Assembly: GCA_021848365.1 (NCBI GenBank)
Contig: JAJZUS010000002.1
Location: 186,001-250,000 of the forward strand
Source: Actinomycetes bacterium
GTDB taxonomy: Bacteria; Actinomycetota; Acidimicrobiia; Acidimicrobiales; RAAP-2
Reading direction: 5' to 3'
Length of the DNA: 64,000 nt
Shown: piece by piece, positions 55,607-63,821 of the stretch
Numbering within the stretch: the stretch's first letter is position 1
Layout of the letters: each line of letters begins with the position of its first letter
The notes under the pieces: generated by a model
Database searches by the model: none
The model's input: the letters and a program-made list of their open reading frames with translations, nothing else
Told to the model about the DNA's origin: nothing
Position numbers and translations under genes: made by a program

Positions 55607-56661
55607 CGGCGAACCGCCGCGCGGTGCATGGGCATCCCCTCGAGGTCGGCCAGGGCCTCGACCGTCGGCGCGATCCGCTCCAGCCCCTCGCGCGTGAGCC
55701 GTTGAACGGTGACGGGCTTGAGGAACGATTCGAGGCCGAGGCCCCCGGTCGACCGACCCCATCCCCCGGTGGGCAGGACGTGGTTGCCGCCGGTCGCGTA
55801 GTCCCCCGCGGGAACCGGCGAGTAGGGGCCGACGAAGACGGCACCGGCACTGCGGATCCGCGACGCGAGTGACTCGGCCCGCTCACCGAGCAGGGCGACG
55901 TGCTCCGGAGCGAACTCCTCGACCTCGTCGAGCGCCGCCTCCAGGTCGTCACCGACACGAATGACGTGGGCTCGAGAGTCGGGACCGTGCTCCATCTGGG
56001 CGCGCAACTCCTGCTCGACCAACTCCTCGGGAACGTCGGGATCGGCGACCACCACGATCTCACTCGGCCCCGCGGGTAGGTCGATCGCCACGTCGCGACT
56101 GACGAGCAGCTTCGCGGCGTTGACGACGCCGCCGCCGGGGCCCACGATCTTGTCGACGGGTCGGATGCTCTCGGTCCCGTAGGCGAGGGCGGCGATGGCC
56201 TGGGCTCCCCCGATCGTCCACACCTCGTCGACGCCGAGGAGGGCCGCCGCGGCGGCGACGACCGCCGCCCCCGCAGGCGGGGTGCAGACCACGATGCGCT
56301 CGACGCCCGCCTCCCGAGCGGGGACCACCGCCATGATCAGGGACGAGATCAGTCGAGTCGGCACGTAGACGCCGACCGACCGCAGCGGCACCCAGCGACG
56401 CTCGAGCGTGACGCCGGGGTTGACCTCGACGACGAGATCGCTCGGGCGCTGCGCGCGATGCCAGGTGGCGACGGCGTCAGCGGCCGCCCGCACGGCGGCC
56501 ACCGGTATCTCCCCGTAGGGTCGCGCCCGCTCGGGCGCCGCCGCGTCCGTTCCGTCGAAGAGACGAGACCAGTGGGCGACCGCGGCATCGCCCCGCTGGC
56601 GCACGTCGGCGACGATCTCGTCGACGGTGACGGGGCGCTCGGTCGCAACGGGACGGCTCAC
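55603..56661 (-). CDS. hisD: Histidinol dehydrogenase HisD, unusually short
   Basis: A 352-residue enzyme, 60-80 residues shorter than typical HisD (about 425-440). The zinc and catalytic residues are kept: LRAQMEHGPDS, FAPEHVAL, GPYSPVPAGDYATGGNH and EGMPMHRAAV. The losses are the first 40 residues and a trimmed strip around VGVYVPTRLISSLIMAVVPA, and GPGNIYV is changed to GPGGGVVNAAK. Start GTG 56659-56661 overlaps the hisG stop; an upstream extension would lie inside hisG. The enzyme may be active but compact. Confidence 0.88.
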   Translation of the reverse strand: MSRPVATERPVTVDEIVADVRQRGDAAVAHWSRLFDGTDAAAPERARPYGEIPVAAVRAAADAVATWHRAQRPSDLVVEVNPGVTLERRWVPLRSVGVYVPTRLISSLIMAVVPAREAGVERIVVCTPPAGAAVVAAAAALLGVDEVWTIGGAQAIAALAYGTESIRPVDKIVGPGGGVVNAAKLLVSRDVAIDLPAGPSEIVVVADPDVPEELVEQELRAQMEHGPDSRAHVIRVGDDLEAALDEVEEFAPEHVALLGERAESLASRIRSAGAVFVGPYSPVPAGDYATGGNHVLPTGGWGRSTGGLGLESFLKPVTVQRLTREGLERIAPTVEALADLEGMPMHRAAVRR

Positions 56662-57515
56662 GGGATCATCCTCTCGACGGGCAGGGTCAGGATCGAACTC
56701 GCGCCCCTCGCCTCGAGACGCGGCAGTAACGACCACACCTCGGCCGCCGGCACCAGGGCGTGGATCGCCACGAGTCCGGGCGTCGCGAGGTCGACCACGG
56801 TCGGAGACCCTCGCGTCGGGAGGACCGCGGTCACCTCGTCGATGCGATCGGACGCCACGTTGAAGAGGAGGTACCGGCTGGCGCGGGCGTTGATGACGCT
56901 GCCGAGCACCATGGTCAGCGTGTCGCGAGCCGCGAGGTCCGTCGATCCCCGGCGCCCGACGAGGACGGCTTGGGACTCGAAGAGGGTCCCGATGGTGCGG
57001 AGCCCGTTCGTGCGTAGCGTGCTGCCCGTCGAGACGAGGTCGACGATGGCGTCGGCGAGCCCGAGACGGGGTGCGATCTCCACCGACCCGCTCACCGGCA
57101 CCACCTCCGCCGAGACGCCCCGCTCGGCGAGGGCTGCCCGCGTGAGACGGGGGTGGGCCGTCGCGACCCGTCGCCCCGCCAGGTCGCCGACCTCCCGGGC
57201 GTCGTCCTCTCGCGGCACGGCGGCCTGAAGGGAGCACGCCCCGAAGCCCAGCTCGAGCAGGACCTCGACGTCGCTCGCGCGCTCGCCGATCAGGTCGAGA
57301 CCGGTGATGCCACAGTCGACGACGCCGTCCTGGACGTACTCGGGGACGTCGTCGGCCCGAACGAACAGGAGGTCGATGTCTGCGTTGCGACAGTGCGACT
57401 GCAGCATCCGCTCACCGGGCTCTTGGGGATCGACCCCGGTCGCCGCGAGCAGGGCCCAGGCCGGTTCGCGCAGTCGGCCCTTCGAGGGCATGGCCAGGGT
57501 GAGGCGGCGACTCAC
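56658..57515 (-). CDS. hisG: ATP phosphoribosyltransferase HisG, long form
   Basis: A 285-residue enzyme for the first, feedback-inhibited step. LAMPSKGRLREPAWALLA at the N-terminus, DCGITGLDLIGE and VDLVSTGSTLRTNGL (the PRPP region) are diagnostic. The C-terminal 80 residues form the regulatory ACT-like domain that is present only in the long form, so HisZ is not needed. GTG 57513-57515 overlaps the regulator's stop. Confidence 0.96.
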   Translation of the reverse strand: MSRRLTLAMPSKGRLREPAWALLAATGVDPQEPGERMLQSHCRNADIDLLFVRADDVPEYVQDGVVDCGITGLDLIGERASDVEVLLELGFGACSLQAAVPREDDAREVGDLAGRRVATAHPRLTRAALAERGVSAEVVPVSGSVEIAPRLGLADAIVDLVSTGSTLRTNGLRTIGTLFESQAVLVGRRGSTDLAARDTLTMVLGSVINARASRYLLFNVASDRIDEVTAVLPTRGSPTVVDLATPGLVAIHALVPAAEVWSLLPRLEARGASSILTLPVERMIP

Positions 57516-57826
57516 GACTCCGCCCCGCCGAGCACGGCCCGGTAGCCGCCCTCCCCGTAGCGCAACCAGTGCGCCACACGCGTGACCGTGGCCGTGGACG
57601 CCCCGGTTCGGCGCGACACCTCCTGATAGGCGAGCCCGTCCCGGACGAGGCGCGCGACCTGGAGCCGCTGCCCCATGGCGTCGATCTCGGCCGTGGTGCA
57701 GAGATCCCTGAGGAAGGCTCCCATGGTCTGCGCGTCCGCCACCCGGACGAAGGCGCCGACCAACTCCTCGAAACGATGTGCGGTCTCCGGGTGCTCGCTC
57801 GCCGGAATGACCCTTCCAGTTGTCAT
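57512..57826 (-). CDS. YerC/YecD (TrpR-like) regulator, first gene of the his operon
   Basis: A 104-residue helical protein of the TrpR-like YerC/YecD family. LCTTAEIDAMGQRLQVARLV, then the HTH GLAYQEVSRRTGASTATVTR, match TrpR. It ends by overlapping hisG (GTGA). Its ATG at 57824-57826 lies six bases after TAGCAT. A role as repressor of the divergent his promoters is likely, with histidine or a pathway intermediate as ligand, but none has been shown here. Confidence 0.9.
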   Translation of the reverse strand: MTTGRVIPASEHPETAHRFEELVGAFVRVADAQTMGAFLRDLCTTAEIDAMGQRLQVARLVRDGLAYQEVSRRTGASTATVTRVAHWLRYGEGGYRAVLGGAES

Positions 57827-57856
57827 GCTATCATGCTAGCGTAGTAGTATACGGGT
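57827..57856. promoter_or_regulatory. Divergent leaderless his promoters
   Basis: The 30 bp between the two start codons contain TAGCAT (57833-57838, minus strand) six bases before the regulator ATG and TAGTAT (57845-57850, plus strand) six bases before the hisA ATG. A plus-strand TTGTCA at 57820-57825 could be a -35 box. The minus-strand sequence CTAGCATGATAGCATG repeats a TAGCATG core. A regulator site overlapping both is probable. Confidence 0.6.
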
Positions 57857-58543
57857 ATGCAAGTCATCCCGGCGATGGACCTCCTCGGTGACGAGGTCGT
57901 CCGCCTCGAGAACGGCGACTACGACCGGGTGATCTTCCGCCACCCACTCGACGACTTCCTGGCACGCGTCGTCGCGACCCGACCGAGCCTGCTCCACGTC
58001 GTCGACCTCCAAGGAGCCCGTGACGGGATCCCCCGGCTCACCCTGCTCGACGAGTGCGTCCGGCGAGTCCGCCCCATCCCCGTGCAGGTGTCGGGAGGAC
58101 TCCGCACCGTCGCCGACGCCCGCACCGTCCTGCGGGCCGGTGCGGCGCGGGTCATCATCGGGTCGGCGGCCTGGGAGGAGCCCGGTCTCGCCGCCTTCGT
58201 GAGCGCCCTCGGGGAACAGCTCGTGGTCGCCGTCGACGTCCGTGACGGCGTCGTGGCGACTCGCGGGTGGCGTCACGGCGCTCTGGGGCTCGCGGAGGCC
58301 CTGGCGCGGTGCCGCGACGAGGGAGTCACCCGGCTGCACGTCACGGCGATCGACCGCGACGGAACCCGTGGCGGTCCCGATCTCGCGCTCTACGAGCGCG
58401 TCGTCGGTTCGGGCATCCCCGTGGTCGCGGCCGGTGGCGTTCGCGACGACGCCGACCTCGCGGCTCTCGAGGCCATCGGCTGTGAGGCCGCCGTCATGGG
58501 CCTCGGCTACCTCGCCCGACTCGGTCTCGCTCCCGGCGCGTAG
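57857..58543 (+). CDS. hisA: HisA isomerase (ProFAR isomerase)
   Basis: A 228-residue TIM barrel. VIPAMDLLGDEVVRLENGDY gives the first catalytic Asp, VQVSGGLRTVADARTVL the phosphate site, and LHVTAIDRDGTRGGPDL the second Asp. It catalyses the ProFAR isomerisation feeding HisF. No Shine-Dalgarno is seen before the ATG, which agrees with a leaderless transcript. It is the only his gene on the plus strand. Confidence 0.93.
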   Translation: MQVIPAMDLLGDEVVRLENGDYDRVIFRHPLDDFLARVVATRPSLLHVVDLQGARDGIPRLTLLDECVRRVRPIPVQVSGGLRTVADARTVLRAGAARVIIGSAAWEEPGLAAFVSALGEQLVVAVDVRDGVVATRGWRHGALGLAEALARCRDEGVTRLHVTAIDRDGTRGGPDLALYERVVGSGIPVVAAGGVRDDADLAALEAIGCEAAVMGLGYLARLGLAPGA

Positions 58544-58655
58544 CCCGCCGTCAGGGTCGTGAACTTTCTTTCGTGACCTAATCCCCTAGGCCCCGGGATA
58601 ATGTTTAGTGCAATACTACACATAGCGCACCAACACTGGCACGGGAGGTCACACG

Positions 58656-59204
58656 ATGAAGCGCAAGACCCTGGACTTACTGCTCACCCTGCTCGGAGCT
58701 CTCCTCACCCTGACGTTGGTGGTGGCGGGCGGGCTGCTCCTCTGGGGCGCCAACTTCACCAACTCGACCGTCCACAGCCAGCTCTCCGCCCAGAAGATCT
58801 ACTTCCCCGCGGCCAACTCCCCGGAACTCCAGAACCCCCAGATCAAGCCCTATCTGCTCCCCTACGCCGGCAAGCAGCTGCTGACCGGGCGTGAGGCGGA
58901 GGTCTGGGCCGACCACTTCATCGCCGTTCACCTCCAGGAGATCAGTGGCGGCCAGACGTACGCCCAGCTGAGCGCCAAGTCCCTCGCCGACCCCAGCAAC
59001 AAAGCCCTCGCGTCAGAGGTCCAGACGGTCTTCCAGGGTGAGACACTCCGTGGCACGCTGCTCACCGCGTACGCGTTCTGGATGCTCGGCGTGATCGCTC
59101 AGTGGTCCGCCCTCGCCATGTTCATCCTGGCCATCGTCATGCTCGTCCTCACCATCCTCGGCTGGCGCCACTACCGGCGCGTCGACGAGACGGCGGAGAT
59201 CTAG
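58656..59204 (+). CDS. Actinobacterial two-helix membrane protein
   Basis: A 182-residue protein with a transmembrane segment at the N-terminus (LLTLLGALLTLTLVVAGGLL) and another near the C-terminus. The extracytoplasmic part has VHSQLSAQKIYFPAANSPEL and YAGKQLLTGREAEVWADHFI. Members of this type are common in actinobacteria and often mislabelled as LigA; no activity is known. GGGAGG lies six bases before ATG 58656. The hairpin at 59270-59300 ends it. Confidence 0.75.
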   Translation: MKRKTLDLLLTLLGALLTLTLVVAGGLLLWGANFTNSTVHSQLSAQKIYFPAANSPELQNPQIKPYLLPYAGKQLLTGREAEVWADHFIAVHLQEISGGQTYAQLSAKSLADPSNKALASEVQTVFQGETLRGTLLTAYAFWMLGVIAQWSALAMFILAIVMLVLTILGWRHYRRVDETAEI

Positions 59205-59269
59205 TCCGCCACACTTCTGGACCACGCCGCGACCCGAGGCCCCTTCATCGTGGCGTGGTCCGGTCTCTC

Positions 59270-59300
59270 GGACCGGGGTCGCTCCCAGCGACCCCGGTCC
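59270..59300 (+). terminator. Terminator after the two-helix membrane protein gene
   Basis: A 14-bp perfect stem (59270-59283 and 59287-59300) with a 3-nt loop and a following TTT, a clear Rho-independent form. A weaker inverted repeat precedes it at 59219-59261. Confidence 0.85.
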
Positions 59301-59311
59301 TTTGCCGTCGG

Positions 59312-59317
59312 TAGGTT
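59312..59317 (+). promoter_or_regulatory. Putative -10 box, leaderless pirin gene
   Basis: TAGGTT lies three bases before ATG 59321 and six before GTG 59324. The second codon would fit a leaderless start better. Confidence 0.4.
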
Positions 59318-59320
59318 GGG

Positions 59321-60217
59321 ATGGTGAGTACGGACGCCCCGGACGACGAGCTCCCGGCCCGCGCCACGACCGTTGGGCGGATGGCGGTTCGCCGGCTGCT
59401 CCCCCAGCGAACGCGACGGACCGTCGGCCCCTGGTGCTTCGCCGACATCCTCGGACCAGGTGACGTGACCCCGGAGCGCGGCCTCGACATCGGGCCGCAC
59501 CCTCACACGGGGCTCCACACCGTCACTTGGCTCGTCGAGGGCGTCGTCCGACACCGCGACAGCCTGGGGGTGGACCAGACGATCGCCCCGGGTCAGTTGA
59601 ACCTCATGACCGCCGGACGGGGCGTCGCGCACGCCGAGGAGGCCGCACCCCCCTACGCCGGCCCCCTGCTCGGAATCCAGCTCTGGATCGCTCAGCCCGA
59701 CGCGACGCGCCACGACGCCCCGGCCTTCGAGCATCACGGCGACCTGCCCCGCCTCGACGTCCCGGGAGGAGAGGCGATCGTCGTGCTCGGGGAGCTCGAG
59801 GGCGTGGTGAGTCCCGCCCGTCGCGACAGTCCCCTGATCGCGGTCGAACTGACCCTCTCCGAGGACGTGACCATCCCCCTGGAACCGAGTTTCGAGCACG
59901 CGCTCGTCGTCCTGCACGGCGCCGTGCGCCGCGCGGATCGTCCTCTCGGCGAGGGACACGGCGCCTACCTCGCAAGCGGCCGCGACGAGTTGGCTCTCGA
60001 GGTCGAAGAGCCCACGCGAGCCCTCCTGATCGGGGGCGAGCCCCTCGGTGAGGACCTCGTCCTGTGGTGGAACTTCGTCGGGCGCGACGCGGGTGAGGTC
60101 GATCGCTGGGTGGAGGAGTGGAACTCCGGGGACGGACCGGCCTTCGGCGCGGTCACGAGCGGTCTCGCCCGCGTGCCCGCTCCCTTACGCCAACGGCGCG
60201 TCGACAACTCTCGGTAG
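59321..60217 (+). CDS. Pirin-family cupin protein
   Basis: A 298-residue bicupin. The N-terminal GPHPHTGLHTVTWLVEGVVR and RDSLG with PGQLNLMTAGRGVAHAEEA show the His/Glu metal ligands of pirin. The C-terminal half has pirin_C-type wording (AVELTLSEDVTIPL, FEHALVVLHGAV). Pirins are metal-dependent, sometimes quercetinase-like or regulatory. GTG 59324 is an alternative start suggested by the TAGGTT box. No partner genes indicate a pathway. Confidence 0.9.
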   Translation: MVSTDAPDDELPARATTVGRMAVRRLLPQRTRRTVGPWCFADILGPGDVTPERGLDIGPHPHTGLHTVTWLVEGVVRHRDSLGVDQTIAPGQLNLMTAGRGVAHAEEAAPPYAGPLLGIQLWIAQPDATRHDAPAFEHHGDLPRLDVPGGEAIVVLGELEGVVSPARRDSPLIAVELTLSEDVTIPLEPSFEHALVVLHGAVRRADRPLGEGHGAYLASGRDELALEVEEPTRALLIGGEPLGEDLVLWWNFVGRDAGEVDRWVEEWNSGDGPAFGAVTSGLARVPAPLRQRRVDNSR

Positions 60218-60241
60218 ACTGGCGCCCACAGGGAGGGCGAT

Positions 60242-62269
60242 GTGCGACGTTTTCTGGCGCAACGCCGCGTCGCCGTGGCCCGGTGGGTGGCGAACGCGGG
60301 CTACACACGTAAGTGGCTCGCCCTCGGGGCCGTCATCGGCCTGATCTCCGGTATCGGCGCCATCGTCTTCTACAGCGCGCTGCAGATCGCGACCCACGTC
60401 TTCCTCGTCACGCTGGCCGGCTACCAGCCCCCGACGGCCATCAGTGAGGGTGCTCTCGCGGGGTCGGCGGGTTTCACCCGCCCCTGGGCAATCCCCCTGG
60501 TCGCGATGGGTGGAGCACTACTAGGCGCGGTGCTCGTCACGACGATCGCGCCCGACGCCGAGGGCCACGGCACCGACGCGGCCATCGCGGCCGTCCACCA
60601 CAACCCACGCGGGATTCGCCTACGCACCGTCTTCGTCAAGATCGTGGCGTCCGCCCTCACCATCGGCTCGGGTGGGTCGGGCGGTCGCGAGGGGCCCACC
60701 GGCCAGATCAGCGCCGGCTTCGGCTCCTGGCTGGCGCGGGCGCTGGACCTGAGCCCGTCCGACGCCCGAATCGCCGTGGCGGCCGGCGTCGGATCGGGCA
60801 TCGGAGCGATCTTCGGAGCCCCCCTCGCGGGCTCGGTCCTCGCCACCGAGATCATGTACCGGGACGACTTCGAGGTCGAGGCCCTGCTGCCCTCCTTCAT
60901 CGCCTCGGCGATCGGCTACACGATCTGGGGATCGGTCGAGGGCTATCGTCCCCTGTTCGGCTACGTGGGCGCGTACGCCTTGCGCAGTCCCAGTCAGCTG
61001 GGCTGGTTCGCCATCCTGGGACTGGCCGCCGGCGTCGTTGGGCTCCTGTACGCGTACGTCTTCTACGGAATGGCGGACTGGTTCACGCGGAGCAGGATTC
61101 CCGCGTGGCTGCGACCCGCTCTCGGGGGGCTCATGGTCGGGCTCATCGCGCTCGCCGTCCCCCAGGTCATGAGCACGGGCTACGGGTGGATCCAGCGGGC
61201 GTTCACTCCGGGGCTGCTCGCGATCCCGCTCTGGATCGTGGTGGCCCTCCCCCTCATCCGAATCCTCGCCACCTCACTCTCGATCGGGTCGGGGGGATCG
61301 GGCGGAATCTTCGGGCCGGGCATGGTCATCGGAGCCTTCCTCGGAGCCGCACTGTGGCGGCTCGTCCATCCGTGGCACGCCGCGATCGGGCACTCACCGG
61401 CCCCCTTCGTCATCGTGGGGATGATGGCCTGCTTCGGGTCGATCTCCCGAGCGCCTCTCGCCGTCATGCTCATGGTCTCGGAGATGACGGGCTCGATCTC
61501 GCTGGTCGTACCCGCGATGGTCGCCCTAGGGATCGCCACACTGATCGTCCGTCGACGCGACGCCACCATCTACCGCTCGCAGCTGCGCAGCCGATCCGAC
61601 TCGCCGGCGCACCAGATCCTCTCGGGACTACCGCTGCTGCGAACTCGTCGTGCGGACGAGGCGGCGCGACCCAGCCGCTGCGTCCTCACGCTCACCACCC
61701 CCCTCGCCGAGGCCCGCGAATCCCTCGCGCGAGCCGGAGTGACCGCGGCCCCCGTCGTCAACGCGGAAGGTCGCTACGTGGGCGTCTTCGACGCCGCGAC
61801 GGGCGATGAGGGACCCGACGCCACGCTCACCCTCGACCGACTTGACACCTCCGACTCACCCGTCCACGCCGGCCGGCACCTCGACGTCGTGCTCGACACG
61901 ATCAGCTCGTCGTCGCGCTCCTGGGCGGTCGTCGTCGACGACGACCGCCACGTGCTGGGGGTCGCCGGGATGTCGGACCTCGTGGCCGTCTACCGGCGAG
62001 CACTCGGCCAGCAGCTGCGCGAGACCATCCCCGTGGCGGCGGCCGCGGGACTGGCCGAGATCGTCGTCGCGTCGGGCTCGGCCCTCGACGGCGCCCCCCT
62101 GAAGGGATCCCTGCCCCACGGCGTCCTCGTCGTCGCTGTGCAGCGCGGCGAGGTGACGCTGGAGCCCGACGCCGGCATCGTCTTCGAGCCGGGCGACCGC
62201 ATCACCACCCTGGCTCCGGCGGCCGCCCTCGCCCACCTGCGCCGTCAGGCCGGACACGGCGACCACTAG
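60242..62269 (+). CDS. ClC chloride channel/antiporter with CBS and TrkA-C domains
   Basis: A 675-residue protein. The ClC core is about 1-430: GSGGSGGREGPTGQ carries the gating Glu and SIGSGGSGGIFGPG the selectivity-filter part. A CBS pair follows (about 480-585), then a TrkA_C/RCK_C-like domain (about 595-670). GTG 60242 has AGGGAGG upstream, and TAGACT near 60215 gives a normal leader. The CBS and TrkA-C domains imply ligand control, for example by nucleotides. Chloride/proton exchange is likely. Confidence 0.93.
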   Translation: MRRFLAQRRVAVARWVANAGYTRKWLALGAVIGLISGIGAIVFYSALQIATHVFLVTLAGYQPPTAISEGALAGSAGFTRPWAIPLVAMGGALLGAVLVTTIAPDAEGHGTDAAIAAVHHNPRGIRLRTVFVKIVASALTIGSGGSGGREGPTGQISAGFGSWLARALDLSPSDARIAVAAGVGSGIGAIFGAPLAGSVLATEIMYRDDFEVEALLPSFIASAIGYTIWGSVEGYRPLFGYVGAYALRSPSQLGWFAILGLAAGVVGLLYAYVFYGMADWFTRSRIPAWLRPALGGLMVGLIALAVPQVMSTGYGWIQRAFTPGLLAIPLWIVVALPLIRILATSLSIGSGGSGGIFGPGMVIGAFLGAALWRLVHPWHAAIGHSPAPFVIVGMMACFGSISRAPLAVMLMVSEMTGSISLVVPAMVALGIATLIVRRRDATIYRSQLRSRSDSPAHQILSGLPLLRTRRADEAARPSRCVLTLTTPLAEARESLARAGVTAAPVVNAEGRYVGVFDAATGDEGPDATLTLDRLDTSDSPVHAGRHLDVVLDTISSSSRSWAVVVDDDRHVLGVAGMSDLVAVYRRALGQQLRETIPVAAAAGLAEIVVASGSALDGAPLKGSLPHGVLVVAVQRGEVTLEPDAGIVFEPGDRITTLAPAAALAHLRRQAGHGDH

Positions 62270-62371
62270 CGGATTGTTAGTTCGCTTAGTCGCCGTCCTC
62301 ACGAAATTCTCATCTTCGCGAGGCACGATGGTGGTCGTTCGCGACAGCACGCCAGAGAGCGGAGGGAACGT

Positions 62372-63706
62372 ATGGACGACGAGACCCGAGAGCCTATCGA
62401 GAGCGAGCCCGCGGTGAGTACGACGTCGTCGTCCGAGACGGACGCCTCGACCACGGCGCCCGACCCGTTCGGGCCGACCTCGTACACCATCGACGATCGC
62501 CCCGGTACGAACGAAGGGGTGACGCTGCGACGACGGACCGTGGTCGGCATCGTGGCCGCCGGTCTCGTGCTCGCCAGCGCGGCCGCCGGCAGTATCGGCT
62601 TCGCTCTGGGACGCGGTCACTCGGCGGAGATCGCCATCTCCCCGAACGGCGGATCGTCGGGGTCGGGGTCGATCACGATCCCCTTCGGCAACGGCGGCAG
62701 CTTCAGCTTCAACCCCAACGGCGGCTTCGGGTTCGGCTCCGGGGGCGTCGGCTCCGGCTCAGCGGGCTCGTCGACGACCGCGTCGATCCCGAGCTCCGTC
62801 CGCGCCGTCGCGTCGGCCCTGGTGGACATCAACACCCAGTACAACTACCAGCAGGCGGCCGGTGCGGGCACGGGGATCGTGCTCTCGTCGAACGGACTCG
62901 TCCTCACCAACAACCACGTCATCAGCGGCGCCACCGCGATCTCGGCCGTCGACCTCGGCAACGGCCACACCTACACCGCGAAGGTCCTCGGCTACGACCG
63001 GACGGCCGACGTCGCCCTCGTCCAGCTCGAGGGAGCCCACGGACTGACGACAGCGTCGCTCTCCTCGTCCGGGACCCCCGGGGTGGGGACCTCCGTCTAC
63101 GCCCTCGGCAACGCGGGTGGCGCGGGCGGCACCCCGTCGATGACGGCCGGAACGGTCGTCGCCCTCAACCAGTCGATCACCGCCAGTGAGGACAACGGGG
63201 CCTCCGAGCAGCTCTCGGGACTGATCGAGACCAACGCCAGCCTGTATCCCGGGGACTCGGGCGGTGCGCTCACCGACGCGTCGGGCACCGTGCTCGGCAT
63301 GAACACGGCCGCCTCGACGGCCGTCTCGTTCTCCGGTCACGGCCAGGGCTACGCGATCCCCATCGGGACGGCCCTGGCGATCGCCTCGTCCATCGAGGCC
63401 GGTCACGGGTCGGCCACGATCCACCTGGGCACCACCGCGTTCCTCGGCGTGGAGATCTCCACCACGGCCCCGAGCAGCGGGGCGACCGTCGCCGGCGTGA
63501 TCCCGGGTTCGCCCGCGGCAGCTGCCGGACTCGCGACCGGGGACGTCATCACCGGTCTCGGCCCCTCGACCGTCACCTCGGCCACGTCGCTCGCCACCGC
63601 GATCGCCGGCGACCACGTCGGCCAGTCGGTGACCCTGACCTGGACGGACGGCTCGGGTGCCACCCACCACGCCTCCGTCACCCTGGCCGCCGGACCGGCC
63701 CAGTAA
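62372..63706 (+). CDS. HtrA/DegP-like membrane-anchored serine protease with PDZ
   Basis: A 444-residue protease. A cytoplasmic acidic tail precedes one helix (VVGIVAAGLVLASAAAGSIG), then a Gly/Asn/Phe-rich linker of about 60 residues. The trypsin-like domain has VLTNNHVISGA (His), DRTADVALVQL (Asp) and YPGDSGGALTD (Ser), so all three are present. A PDZ domain follows with GATVAGVIPGSPAAAAGLAT. Probably extracytoplasmic protein quality control. ATG 62372 has AGGGA upstream. Confidence 0.93.
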   Translation: MDDETREPIESEPAVSTTSSSETDASTTAPDPFGPTSYTIDDRPGTNEGVTLRRRTVVGIVAAGLVLASAAAGSIGFALGRGHSAEIAISPNGGSSGSGSITIPFGNGGSFSFNPNGGFGFGSGGVGSGSAGSSTTASIPSSVRAVASALVDINTQYNYQQAAGAGTGIVLSSNGLVLTNNHVISGATAISAVDLGNGHTYTAKVLGYDRTADVALVQLEGAHGLTTASLSSSGTPGVGTSVYALGNAGGAGGTPSMTAGTVVALNQSITASEDNGASEQLSGLIETNASLYPGDSGGALTDASGTVLGMNTAASTAVSFSGHGQGYAIPIGTALAIASSIEAGHGSATIHLGTTAFLGVEISTTAPSSGATVAGVIPGSPAAAAGLATGDVITGLGPSTVTSATSLATAIAGDHVGQSVTLTWTDGSGATHHASVTLAAGPAQ

Positions 63707-63721
63707 AGCCCCCCCGGCCCA

Positions 63722-63763
63722 GTCACCCGACCCGACCACTCCTCCCCGGTCGGGTCGGGTGAC
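63722..63763 (+). terminator. Hairpin after the HtrA-like gene
   Basis: A perfect 16-bp stem (63722-63737 and 63748-63763) with a 10-nt loop, 15 bp after the stop. No T-run follows, so it may end transcription imperfectly. Confidence 0.65.
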
Positions 63764-63821
63764 GGGCCACCCTGTGCCAACGAGAGCCCGTGACGACGGG
63801 GGCGGACTAGGGTTCCTACCG

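Noticed and set aside
55603-57237. Longer HisD beginning inside hisG
   Set aside because: The extra N-terminal residues are Arg/Gly-rich shadow of hisG and do not resemble the missing HisD N-terminus.
58601-58894. 97-residue frame before the two-helix membrane protein
   Set aside because: It overlaps that gene in another frame, lacks a Shine-Dalgarno and its product is Pro/His/Arg-rich without a domain.
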